In this document: positions 13,045 through 23,895 of the stretch, in pieces
Layout: each line of letters opens with the position of its first letter
Position numbering within the stretch: position 1 is the first letter of the stretch
Notes under the pieces: generated by a model
What the model saw: only the letters and a program-made list of their open reading frames with translations
Told to the model about the DNA's origin: nothing
Databases searched by the model: none
From: Trachelipus rathkii
Lineage: Eukaryota > Arthropoda > Malacostraca > Isopoda > Trachelipodidae
DNA length: 35,000 bases
Assembly (NCBI GenBank): GCA_015478945.1
Contig: JABUQX010022870.1
Span: 2,501 to 37,500, forward strand
Reading direction: 5' to 3'
Position numbers and translations under genes: made by a program

Positions 13045-13233
13045 CCTGAATTAGTATTAAGGTTTGAGTTGTGGGATAATAATAAGTCACTACCCTGTCG
13101 TATTCCCCGGGTAAAGTTAGCCGAAGAGGACCCCGTACATTATCACTTGCCATCTGGTGTTCGGAGATATTACCTTGGGTATGATCCTCAATTTAAGTTT
13201 TTAAAAAAAAAATATAAAAAAATTAAAATATAA
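13003..13233 (+). CDS. Hypothetical coding-like segment, possible exon
   Basis: The frame opens just after a TAG (13,000-13,002) with GTG, so no true start is visible. Up to about 13,200 the translation has a balanced, globular-protein composition, for example ELVLRFELWDNN and HYHLPSGVRRYYLGYDP; it then runs into Lys codons from an A-rich tract. The same strand 5' of it (about 12,664-12,990) reads plausibly in another frame but carries several stops. It could be an exon, a degraded gene or a chance frame. No family is recognised. Confidence 0.25.
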   Translation: MSVSEVSLSEDPSHPELVLRFELWDNNKSLPCRIPRVKLAEEDPVHYHLPSGVRRYYLGYDPQFKFLKKKYKKIKI

Positions 13234-14925
13234 AACTCCGAAAAATTAAGTTGGCTAATTTCGTTTTTTTCAGATCTAATAAAATGTACCACAGGACAAA
13301 GCATTTAGCGTCTCTGGAAGTAATTATATTATATTAAATATAAAAATAAAATAAAAAAATTAAATAAATAAAAAAAAAATAAAAATAAAAAAAAAAAAAT
13401 TATAAAATATTACATTTGCTTTTGATGTTAAGTATATCAGTACATATTCTTTATAGTATAAATAATTAATCATCTTACTATCTATTATAAAACTATATTT
13501 GTATATATAAACATAAATAGAATAAAAAAAATGTATTATTTTCACCCTTATAGAGTAAACCTTTCACTTATAATATATTATTATATAATAAATATATATA
13601 TATATATAATATATAATATAAATTATAATTTATTTAATCTGTAAAAAGGTATAAGATTTAATTATATACTATTATCATATAATAAATTATATATTTAATA
13701 TATCATGATAACTATATGTATAGTAAATATAAAATAATGTGTCTAAATAATATGTATATAAACGATATTATAAAACAGGGGATTTATATTAATAAGACGA
13801 GTGGAAGTATATTAATATAATTATTAAATAATTTAATATATATATTATCAACGATCAGAAGAAACAAGATTATATTGAGATGGTTTATTTACCTAAATAA
13901 TCTTCAGAAGACTCTTTGTCGATAACCTTTTTTGGGTACTCATAATAGGTAGAAAAAGAGAGAAAAAGTTTAAATGAAAATCCAAAATTTCATGCTGAAT
14001 ATGACGTATCCGAGAATAAAAATTTGAATTACAGAGATTTATTAATTTTTGATAAATTTATTGAATTTCATATATAATTGTAAGAACATATTAAACTTGA
14101 GCCTCTGCTGAATCAATCAAAATGTTTTCTTAGTACATTGTTCTCTTAATTTATTGTACACAAACGGAAAACGATTAAAATCTCTTTATTCAATATTATT
14201 TATGATGATGCTTCTGGTATTTGGATATAAAGGATATATATATTAATTATATATATATTATATATCTAATATATATATTTAGATATAAGGTTATATAGGT
14301 TAATATATATATATATTTTATATGTATGTTTATACTTCTAAGTAAACATCTTATTATATATTATTTCCAATAGTTGAAATAAAACCAGTTAAAAATAAAA
14401 TTAAAATTAAGTTAAAATTTTATATAAAAATATTAAACCTTTTACTCTAATTATTTATATACTTCTATATATATATATTAATAGGATTCAGTTCATAGTA
14501 TATAGGTATAGAGCTTAATTACGACTGACGTAAATCCAGGAATTTACCTCGCGTATATTATAATTTTATAAAGAATCGCGCTAATCGCTAATTCCCGTCA
14601 AATTCCGCCGGCCTTTTGTATTGGAAGAAAAGGAAGTAGTGGATCAATATATGAACGCGTAATTTATAGATATATTAGTATAAGGATTAGAATAGTGAGT
14701 TAATATATTAATATATTGATAATTAATTTAGTTAAAAAATGAATATATAGTAAAATAAATTAAGGGAAATCTCTCTTTGTATTAATCATTCTATACAGAT
14801 ATCAGTGGTAATAAAATTTTAGTGTTATGGTCTTTACTTACTTATTAATTTTTGTGATGTTATAATAATGTTTTATTCGTGTAGAATTAAGTCCCTAACA
14901 TTAGTAAGTGTGTTTTAATTATATG
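13234..14925. other. AT-rich intergenic DNA
   Basis: Contains an A-rich run at about 13,336-13,400 and several short (AT)n tracts (13,590-13,612, 14,230-14,320). A small GC-richer patch at 14,520-14,660 shows no motif. No open frame deserves a call. Confidence 0.65.
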
Positions 14926-15135
14926 CTAGTGTAGAGTGGTGAGTATTTTCAATAATAGAACTCGATCCGCATCCACCATTGCAATGAGCTCTCCGGTTAT
15001 GTAGGCCCGCTCTTCACACTGTTCCTGGGTGAGGAATCTTGGAACAAGGCGAGTACAGACTCGGTTCCAAGTCAAGTCTTGTGCGAGGATCGCAGAGTGA
15101 CAACAGTCAAGAGACAATCCACGACATATTTGCAA
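14926..15135 (-). pseudogene. Mariner-like transposase fragment
   Basis: The minus-strand translation includes LSLDCCHSAILAQDL, then NRVCTRLVPRFLTQEQ. This matches the end of the second helix-turn-helix and the linker (family pattern: V-P-R-x-L-T-x-E-Q) of Tc1/mariner-superfamily transposases. The fragment then reads through ELIAMVDAD and KILT and diverges exactly where the family has G-D-E-T-W, so the first catalytic Asp and the whole catalytic domain are missing. The frame opens at TTG with an upstream stop six codons away. A short Asp-Arg-containing stretch in another frame just upstream (about 15,140-15,165) looks like the preceding helix, which implies a frameshift. Family transposases are about 340 residues; only about 65 remain here. 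This is an inactive relic, identified from the linker motif alone. Confidence 0.7.
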
Positions 15136-15739
15136 ACTAATCTATCGAGAGAATAGATTATCCCTACCGAGACAGTTTTTCGATTACCTAACGTTATACT
15201 ACACTTATGTAATTAAGTTAGTACATCAATAGCACTCACTTAGGTTTAGAATGTGAGAGATACTGACGATATATATAATACGCTATGCATCTGTCCAGCT
15301 ACTCCCGCCCTTCTTTAAAATACACATACGTAATATAGCGCTAGCTCTATCTACAATATATAACTCGGGTTCTAATACTCACATTTTGAGATTCATTCAC
15401 CATATACTCCCTTATGTAGTTATATAAACTAATTTTTACCGTATAAATTTTTAACACACAAAATTTAAATAAGGCACAATACACTGAGAATTGTAAATTA
15501 GCGGACACAATGCTTACAGCAATCATTAGTCAATATTACTGACTGCTGATTACTAATATCAGTCCTTGATCAAATTATCCTGCGCGCAACATATTATCTC
15601 ACCACCTTACGATTCATCCAATATTATGTAAAATAATGAAGACTATCCAAATGTTTCAAGTGAGTATTTATTATTTTAATCATATCGACCCATTTATTTA
15701 TTTTCATAGTAAAATATATTGATTAATTATTAATTATAT
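15136..15739. other. Intergenic DNA flanking the mariner relic
   Basis: Moderately AT-rich, with no open frame and no recognisable terminal inverted repeat for the transposase relic. Confidence 0.55.
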
Positions 15740-15842
15740 GCTAAAGATATATTATATTATTATATATATATATAATAATAATTATATATATATATAAATA
15801 ATATTAATAATATATATATTAATATATATATATATATATATA

Positions 15843-15889
<47 letters not shown>

Positions 15890-15912
15890 TGATATTAATA
15901 TATAATATATAT
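15740..15912. repeat. (AT)n compound repeat
   Basis: Long alternating AT with ATAATA interruptions. Confidence 0.9.
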
Positions 15913-16777
15913 GTAAATCTAGTGGTTGATCAGTAAGTTCCACTTCTGATATTATGAGTTATTATGATTTTTTATTTACTAAATTTATTACTAATTTATT
16001 ACTAAATAATAATATATGTGTAGCACACTATCGGAATGTATACATATTTTTTTCTTCTTTACAGAAAAATTAATATTTAATAAATTATTTAAAGAAGAAA
16101 AATAAGAAAACTTGTACCAATAATTGAAAGTTAAGGTAAGTTAGTGTTAGTGTATTATATTAATTAATTATTTTGTGATAGTGTCCCTTATTTACTTGTA
16201 ACTATAATAACAGAACTAATTAATGAAAGCTGGATTGTACCAGTTATAGTAAAGAAAGGGTTTTTTTTTTAAAAGGTTGCGGTAATCTTAGAATAAGGTA
16301 AATTTCGGTATTATCAATTAATTTATATGTATTATTCATATAAATAAAAAAAAAAAGATAAAATAATAAGGATCTATCCTATTTAAGTTGACATAGTATA
16401 AGTAAATTTATTAAAAAATATTAATTATAAAAAAGAGCAGGAGCTTTTGAACCCTACATAAAACAGAATAATGAGAGCAGAAAAGAAATCGACACGCTCA
16501 TTATTTAGTTGAATACACAGAAAGAAAATTATATCATGTTGACATAAGAATTTTCCATCAACCTACTGAATTATCACTCTCATGGGTGATAAATTTTTAA
16601 ACGTATCAGTTGGTAAAATAAACATGAAAGATAACAATTTTTTATCATTATCATAATTATGATAATATATTATAATTATGTGGGCGCAACATACTGTATA
16701 ACCCTGAAAAGTATAAATAACCAATTGAGCTAATTTTAATATTAATTAATATAACTTGCACCAAAGGGTTTAAAATT
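15913..16777. other. AT-rich intergenic DNA
   Basis: Contains a T-run at about 16,261-16,270 and an imperfect AT-rich palindrome near 16,640-16,680 (repeated tcataattatgataa-type sequence). Nothing coding is visible. Confidence 0.6.
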
Positions 16778-16918
16778 ACTATATATATATATTAAATATA
16801 TGTATATTATAGTATATATTAATATATATATATATTTATAAATATACTTTTATAAATATATATAGTATATATTAAATAATATATATATTAATATATATAT
16901 ATAAATATATATACTATC

Positions 16919-16949
<31 letters not shown>

Positions 16950-16989
16950 TATATTATAATATATTAATATATATATATATATAATATAT

Positions 16990-17032
<43 letters not shown>
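16778..17032. repeat. (AT)n compound repeat
   Basis: About 250 bp of AT dinucleotides with TTAATA and TATAAATA slips, including a nearly pure final run of about 50 bp. Confidence 0.92.
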
Positions 17033-19825
17033 TAAATCAAAAATAAAAGATAGCATTTTTATTTGAGTATAAGTTTATAATTATGAACCTAATAAAATAA
17101 AATATATTTATATAAATATATGAAAAGCATGAAAGTTTAAGAATCAGTATAAGAAATGTCTATGACCATTAATAATGATTAATATTAAAAATTTATTATT
17201 ATTTTATTTTTACATTATTTTAGTTATATTCTAATTTTTGGTTGCAATCACACCTATTATGTAAAATTGAGAGTATTAATAAATTATATATAACTATTTT
17301 ATAAACTTACAAAAAAAAATTCATTTTATATACTATATAAAATGTTCTTTAATTTCAACCACATATTTCAGGATATACAGAATATGGTAATTAATATCTT
17401 AAATTTATTATATAATAATAGCTAATATGAGAAAAGATACTATGCTATATCTCCACAATGATAAAATCTACCTATTTTATCAACGCTATATATTGCATAC
17501 TTTCGCGATGTCGGAATATTATAACTATCTATCAATGGCAACTGCGGTAATGTTAATATATCGCATTATTCAAGCAATGGTATTTCTTATCCAATATATA
17601 GATATTAGATGTATTTTGAACCTATTGAGATAATATAAAATAGATGCAATGACCACAAGGCAGGAATAGGTATCACCAAATTCCATTTTACCCTATCAAA
17701 ATCGTAAACAACTTTAGCGAGCTATGTAGAGAAACTAGTTGTGGTTACTCATTATCCCCTCAGCAATCCAACATATGATGTCAGCATACACTATTAATAT
17801 TCTGAACTAAGTAAACTTTAACAACAGAGCGAAAGATATAAGTCTCTTCGAGTATATATTAATGATATATTGAAATCTTCGAAGATAGTATAAGAAATTT
17901 AATACATATGAAAAACGAACACTCTAGTTATAATAATAAAGGCGTTTCTGTAGGTACTAAGAGAGATCTCAAATAAAAAAATCTTTTATAAAAATAGCCA
18001 TTGTTCAATAAAACACAATTCAACACAGATCATTGATCAATCATTTTAAATTATATAATGTCAAGTAACATGCACTAATCAATCGTCGCGACGAAACGAG
18101 TAAAGTAGCTAACACGCAATTAATTTTGTACATTTATTACAATTTTAAATAGCATCTAATTTTTTATTCATTTCAAAAAGGTTCAAATAATTTTTGGTTA
18201 TACTTGAGTCATACTTTTCGAGATAATTCATTTTTGAAATTTTAAAAAATTTTAAAAAGTCATAATTTCATAACTCTTTGAAACCTATTTACTATATTCT
18301 GTGTATATTGGCTTAAAAAATATTATTTATGATAATACATTTCTATTCACCAATTGTCACAAGATTTCTTTCTCTCACTTTTTTAAACTTTAGACATTCA
18401 AATAAATATTTGGAAGTGTCAAAGAGAAAATCATATATAAATAATATAAATCAATTAGTAAAAGTTATACAAATAGTATTCCAGTAGATAAATAAATGCA
18501 AAATGATATATCAATAAAATACAAATAATAAGTAATAATAATAAAACAACACGTAATTGCCTGATCTGTAGCATAAAAGCTATGACACCTAGATCATTAT
18601 AACGCAACAGAGATAATGTCGATTTATTGCATAGACATACATAGTTATTATCATGGTACCCCATTAAACAAGGTAAAGTGGAAACTTATTCTTATTATAA
18701 ACTATACATAAACGTTACATAAGACGTGTAAATACGATAAATATTATCAATCAATATGCTTATGTACATTATATGTATTACTGAGCGACAGTTAACGACA
18801 ATTAACTCCGATAATATTCAATTATTACACTTAACACACATAAAAAAAACTTAAGCATTGTATAGTATATACCGTGTGTTTATCTAACAATACAAATTAG
18901 GTAATATTAAAATTAGTTTATTATATAGTTATAAATATTAATTGTTATTATAATCAGATATATAATTATTAATTAGATGATATTTTATGACGTATAAATA
19001 AAAAATTATATAATTTATTAATAAAGATTATTCTTATATAATATATATATAATATTATAGTATAGCATTTTTGTAGGCACGTATATCTATACTTGTCCAC
19101 ACAACCGAGTTAATGAGTATATGTTGACAATTCGCAGTACTATGGTGCTAATCTGACGTACTATTTATCCATGTAACTTTTTTTATATGATAATTTATTC
19201 CTCGTTATTCAAGTCACCTCATGCAATAATAAACAGAAAGATGAATCATAATTATTAAAATATTATTTATATATTTTGATGTCACAAAATGGTAGTGTAA
19301 TTATTTCGTTGTCAAATCACAATATACTCACTATAATATATTATTTTATTTTATTATAAAAAATGTATGAATAATATATTTCTAAAATTCTTTTAACTTA
19401 CTAATTATATATATATATTATATATATTATACGTATATATAAATATACTATAATATATATAAAGTTCAGTGATAATTATTGTATTAAATTACAGCAGACT
19501 ATTTATTTGTGTCTGGGCTTTAGGTAACTTCATTAACTTCTTTGCCTTTTATTGTTAAAATTCTTTAAGATTCAGTTAAGAATCATTATTCTAACTAATT
19601 TGGGCATATAAAACTATTGTAAATTGTTAAACATCATTAATATGACATTGCATATTAAAGTATTTATTTTTTATAATCTACTCAAAAAAGTGCTAATAGA
19701 CTACTTCCTTAATATTATTAATATTGCTAATATTATTATACGACTATAAATTTATTTGTGAATATATGTAAATAAAGAAAGAAAATCAATAACTCTTTAT
19801 TTTTGACCATAACAAAAGGTTTCAG
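17033..19825. other. AT-rich intergenic DNA, no gene seen
   Basis: Two frames of about 70 codons (17,427-17,633 plus; 18,455-18,664 minus) start at ATG but have biased Ile/Leu/Tyr composition and no recognisable motif. I see no reason to call them. No tRNA or rRNA signature is visible. Confidence 0.6.
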
Positions 19826-19920
19826 TATCAAAAAGTAAATACATGCAAGGAAATATTCAGTAGCGTTACTTTTATTATCAAAAAGTAAATACATGCAAGG
19901 AAATATTCAGTAGCGTTACT
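19826..19920. repeat. 45-bp perfect direct repeat, 50-bp period
   Basis: Two identical 45-nt copies (19,826-19,870 and 19,876-19,920) are separated by five bases. They begin tatcaaaaagtaaatac and end with tagcgttact. The pair sits at what would be the 3' tail of the minus-strand SINE-like unit to the right, so it may be a tail duplication. Complete identity means it is recent or an assembly artefact. Confidence 0.95.
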
Positions 19921-19928
19921 GAATATTT
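19901..19928. repeat. Perfect 10-bp stem hairpin
   Basis: Arms aaatattcag (19,901-19,910) and ctgaatattt (19,919-19,928) are exact reverse complements around an eight-base loop. Only the second copy of the direct repeat has the right arm; the first runs into tttat instead. This suggests that the hairpin belongs to the original unit and that the outer copy is the truncated duplicate. Confidence 0.85.
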
Positions 19929-20045
19929 GAATTCATCAACCGAGGCCGCCGAGTTTGGCTCACACCGCTATATTAAATAATTGGACCCTAGGGGATTAAA
20001 ACCCCCGCACAAAGCTTTTTGATTAACGCACCAAGAGGCGGTGAA
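19921..20045 (-). mobile_element. tRNA-derived SINE-like unit (head)
   Basis: On the minus strand, 20,005-19,991 reads as a G4/C4 stem around TTTTAAT. This is what a tRNA T-arm and B box (GGTTCGAATCC) becomes after CpG decay. Upstream, 20,032-20,020 reads TGGTGCGTTAATC, which resembles an A box. A GC-rich body follows down to about 19,925 and then the duplicated tail at 19,826-19,920. The order (Pol III promoter, body, repeated tail) fits a tRNA-derived SINE, but A-B spacing is short and I cannot name the family. Confidence 0.45.
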
Positions 20046-20412
20046 AAACGCCTTCGAAAGTAAGGGGTTGAGAAACATACGATAAAAATACGAATTCACA
20101 TATCCTATAACATACACACTGTGTTAAATAACAAGCCAACAGCCACCTGAAAAAATGCACCCGGCGTCGCCGACAACTGGCGCCTCGAATTATTTAATAA
20201 ACGGGATTAATGACACAAGCGAGCGAAAATAATATATGAATAAGAGTCTGAGAAAGTGCCATCCGGAAGAAGCGAAGTTAGTTAGCCTGAAAAAATACCT
20301 TAATAGTTACTCACTCTAATAAAAAAATAAATTTTTACCCCCTATAAAAGCGACAAATCTAATTGTGCCTTCTATTTATATCAAAACACAAGTACAAAAA
20401 TGAGAAGTGCCC

Positions 20413-20510
20413 GGTATGAAAGGCCATACCATTGATGGTGAAAGATAGCCTCGGCGTATCACATCTAATGTGTACGAGAAGCACGTTCTCGACATAGACT
20501 TCGTGCTATC
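20413..20510 (+). other. Run of nested hairpins, possible structured RNA
   Basis: Exact stems: ggtatg/catacc (20,413-20,418 with 20,425-20,430); gatagc/gctatc (20,444-20,449 with 20,505-20,510), enclosing cacat/atgtg (20,460-20,464 with 20,468-20,472) and cgagaa/ttctcg (20,475-20,480 with 20,486-20,491). A competing pairing, agcacg with cgtgct (20,480-20,485 with 20,502-20,507), also exists. The stretch is GC-normal inside AT-rich DNA. No tRNA or known ncRNA signature was recognised, and short stems can arise by chance. Confidence 0.3.
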
Positions 20511-22559
20511 AGTCTTATCTAAAGTCAGCACCGTGTCACTCAATCTTGCATCACGATTGTAGTAAAAAGTTTAAAAGCCAGTTAATCACAGCGCGAGCAG
20601 GAAAAAAGGTCTATGTAGGCGCAATAAGTATCTGAGAAAAAACGTGAGAGGAGAAGATTTTGAGATTATTCCACTTATATTGAGATAACATCAATTGGAT
20701 TAATATATCTATAAACCACAGAGGAAAACTTGAGAACACTCGAGAGAGGAGAGCGACGACTTATCTATCAAGATGTCAGCGAGAAGATAGAGACAAGACT
20801 GAGAGACGAGGTTAAGAGCAGTTTTAAATATTTATAAGTTTATATAAGATAATATTAATTATACAGTAAAAAATTTTATTATTAATGTACTAATTCATTA
20901 TTGAGTAGTGAGGCATAATTATTAGGGAGCACAGACAACCAAAAGCAAAGATTCGAGATAACTCTATACCCCTTAACTAGAATTTCCTTTTAAAAGTTTA
21001 TCATAACTATAATAGTATTCTATAATAATAAAAACTCCCATATGTATTAATTAGACTTATAAATCAATAATATAAACTTATCGAGTTAACTAAAATATTC
21101 TATTAACGTAAATTCCATATACCTAAGTTTCTCACACCACATATAAGCAACCTATGTATTATATAAAAAATTCACCTATAATTATATATATTGACCTATA
21201 AAAAATTTTTCAAATAACTTCCAATAAACCTACAATATATTTATAGTAATATATTATTATATATCAATAGCATTCAAGCTTAAAGTTTTTCAATATATAT
21301 AATAATTTCATATATACATATATATTCTATTGGATTAACGTTAAGAGATATATTTTAACATTTTAAGAATGCACCGTAAGCTTCGCGCACAAAGCATAAT
21401 CAATACTCTACCACGTCATATAGCTACATTTAGAGAGTCCCAAATATACATATTTACAGACTCTAAACCAAACTTTAATACTAGTCTGACATATTCCTCT
21501 GTTGATGGTTTTATATAGAGATTTAACAGAGTCAAACATATACTTTGCTAGCTCTAAAGAAATATATTTCTACAACATATTTTCTTAGCATAGCTCACCA
21601 CTATCTCTTCTTCGCATCAACAGGCCATGAATTCAAACAATCCCCATGACGAGATCCTAATAAATTTCATGCTTAAAACTTATTATATTCCCAGTAAGTT
21701 CCAATATTCCCAGTAAGCAATAACTATAGAAATCTAACAGAGGAGAAATAAGAGATAAAATTAATACACTGCTATCTCTAAATAATTATGCATGTAGATG
21801 CCAAAAACCTCTTTCAGCTGATAAATTAATTTTCTTCTATTTAGCAATATCCATAAATTCTGAATAAACAGAATATTTTTATTTTCTGTTTGCATATCTA
21901 AAAATATATACCCTATCATAAATAATATCTCATGAGATGTATTCACTTTTGTGACCAAACTAATTACTTAATAGACCACATACCAGAGCGTTTGGTAACA
22001 CAGCAAATTGTTCTACTATTGATTATTCATACACTGCACAAAGTAATTCCCTATCATAATAATTCATCTAATAGAAAGCTTAGAAAATTTTAATATTTTA
22101 AATGTAATTTTTTATTTGTTTAATATTATTATGAGTTTATAAATTATGATGTTTGACACTTACAGGTAAATGAGTTTCACATATTTAAAACTCCCATATA
22201 AGAATATTTTCCTAAAATTCCAATAAGTTCTATCATTATTATATGTAAAACTTAGTATTACATAAATTCCCATATATAAATACTCACTCACTTAGTTATA
22301 TTTTATGTTTTATTAACTTCTGAGAACGAGATCCATGTTTAATATGGATTTAAAATTTACTCACTTATTATTAAACTCAAAGTATTATATAATTTATATT
22401 CTTCACTTATTTAATTTCATTTATTTTTATTTCACCTTTATTTTGTTTTTAGATACCTCCATAATAACTACTAGTTAGGGTGATATATACTACTGTCTAA
22501 GGTTGTAATCTATACAGTGTACTTATCACACAAACGTGCCGCCGTACTCAAGAATTCAT
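20511..22559. other. Intergenic DNA, no gene seen
   Basis: The first 300 bp are purine-biased; the rest is AT-rich with stops in all frames. The minus-strand 65-codon frame at 21,761-21,958 has no supporting feature. Confidence 0.6.
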
Positions 22560-22875
22560 TCCTAGGTGTTACAGTCTCTCGTTATATATATTTTTTATCA
22601 TCGCAAATAGTATTCTCTGATAGCATGGAATACAATAGTTTATTGCAAGTGTTATAGAACTCTTCATTATTTACGTTCATGATCACACATACCGAATATT
22701 GCTTACTGACTTCCTTGCTGCAAAACTTTAATATTTCTTGTCGTTTATTTTGCTCCGTCGTATTGCCTCTACGATATCTTGGTATTGCAGCGGTTATCTA
22801 CCAGATCCGCCATACAGCAAATACAGTAGTCCTTTTTCTTGAGATGCCATATCTATCCCCTTGGTGCTGAATCTG
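22560..22875 (-). pseudogene. Coding-like scraps, unknown
   Basis: On the minus strand, three short segments in different frames look protein-like: one from an ATG at about 22,844 (begins MASQEKGLLYLL), one containing QYQDIVEAIRRSKIND, and one from an ATG at about 22,681 (begins MNVNNEEFYNTCNK). Each ends at a stop or frame change within 20-35 codons. The plus strand also has a 63-codon ATG frame (22,679-22,870) over the same DNA. I recognise no family. This may be a decayed gene or chance. Confidence 0.2.
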
Positions 22876-23829
22876 CCCTGTGATAGATAGTTTCCCCACA
22901 CGTCTATTAAAACTTCAATAAGGGTTAGAGACATGTAGATGAGATATAAATATCACAATGAAATACTACTATATTACATATCGTCTCTATATGTTTTACG
23001 AGATATATCATTTACACCGCTTATATTACCACCTCTTATTATATATATAATATAGTTATATATATTACTTTTCGAATATATACTCAAAGCTCATAATTGA
23101 CTTGGAACAAAATGTTTAACTTTTGGTGGTGTTGATTTCTTGTATTTTTCTTTATTTTATTCGATTATATATACCTCACCAACTGCAACATCAAACTTGT
23201 ACCTATAAATATACCAAAAAGGTATATTAGTGTCAGCAGTATACTAGTTCACACTAGGTGATTATACAATCATTTTTGTGACATTCTTTTTCCTCTCTCT
23301 CTTTTACTTTCTTATTACATTTTTTATCTATAGTATCACAAGTACCATACTAAAGTCGTTATATATCTACCTTCAATACTCTTCTTTACTAATCGTAATC
23401 ATTACACCCTTAGAATAACAATGTAATATAATAATATATAATGCTATAAGTAAATAATTATATATTAGTATATAATATATAGTATATAATATAATAGTAT
23501 AATAATAATATGTTGCCAATAACAGGTTTTCTTTTTTTTTGTGTGTGCGTAAATACTTTATATATATATATATTCACTATATTCTAATTAATATATTATT
23601 CACACAGAGAAGTACTTATCATAATATTATATATATATATATACTATTAACATATACATTATATAATTATTTATTAGTATCGTAGTATTAGTTTCACATT
23701 ATGTCCAGTCGAATTTTTGGGTAAACGCACAATAGGGCAAATAGTAATTAAATAGCCTCACTCACTCAATACAACAATTTCGGTTAGAATTGTTTTATAA
23801 TATTAATATTAATTTAAGTAGTTGAGGGG
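22876..23829. other. AT-rich intergenic DNA
   Basis: Contains a T-run at about 23,531 followed by a short GT run, and (AT)n tracts near 23,560 and 23,627-23,641. No open frame. Confidence 0.65.
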
Positions 23830-23870
23830 TCCGTACGATAACAAGCGTTTTAATAGTTTGTATGTCACAT

Positions 23871-23895
23871 GGAGGTCCTGATCGAACCTGGGTAC
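23871..23895 (-). promoter_or_regulatory. tRNA B-box-like / primer-site-like sequence
   Basis: The minus strand reads CCCAGGTTCGATCAG, close to the Pol III B box GGTTCGANTCC. On the plus strand the same site follows ...CACA and begins TGGAGGTCCTGATCGAAC, the TGG-start layout of an LTR-element primer-binding site complementary to a tRNA 3' end. For a tRNA end, however, the T loop is about six bases too close. It could be a SINE remnant, a decayed primer site or chance. Confidence 0.3.

Noticed and set aside
14520..14660. 18S rRNA fragment (minus strand has ggaatttgacggg)
   Set aside because: It resembles the rRNA stretch around GGAATTGACGG for only a dozen bases, and the flanks do not continue as rRNA.
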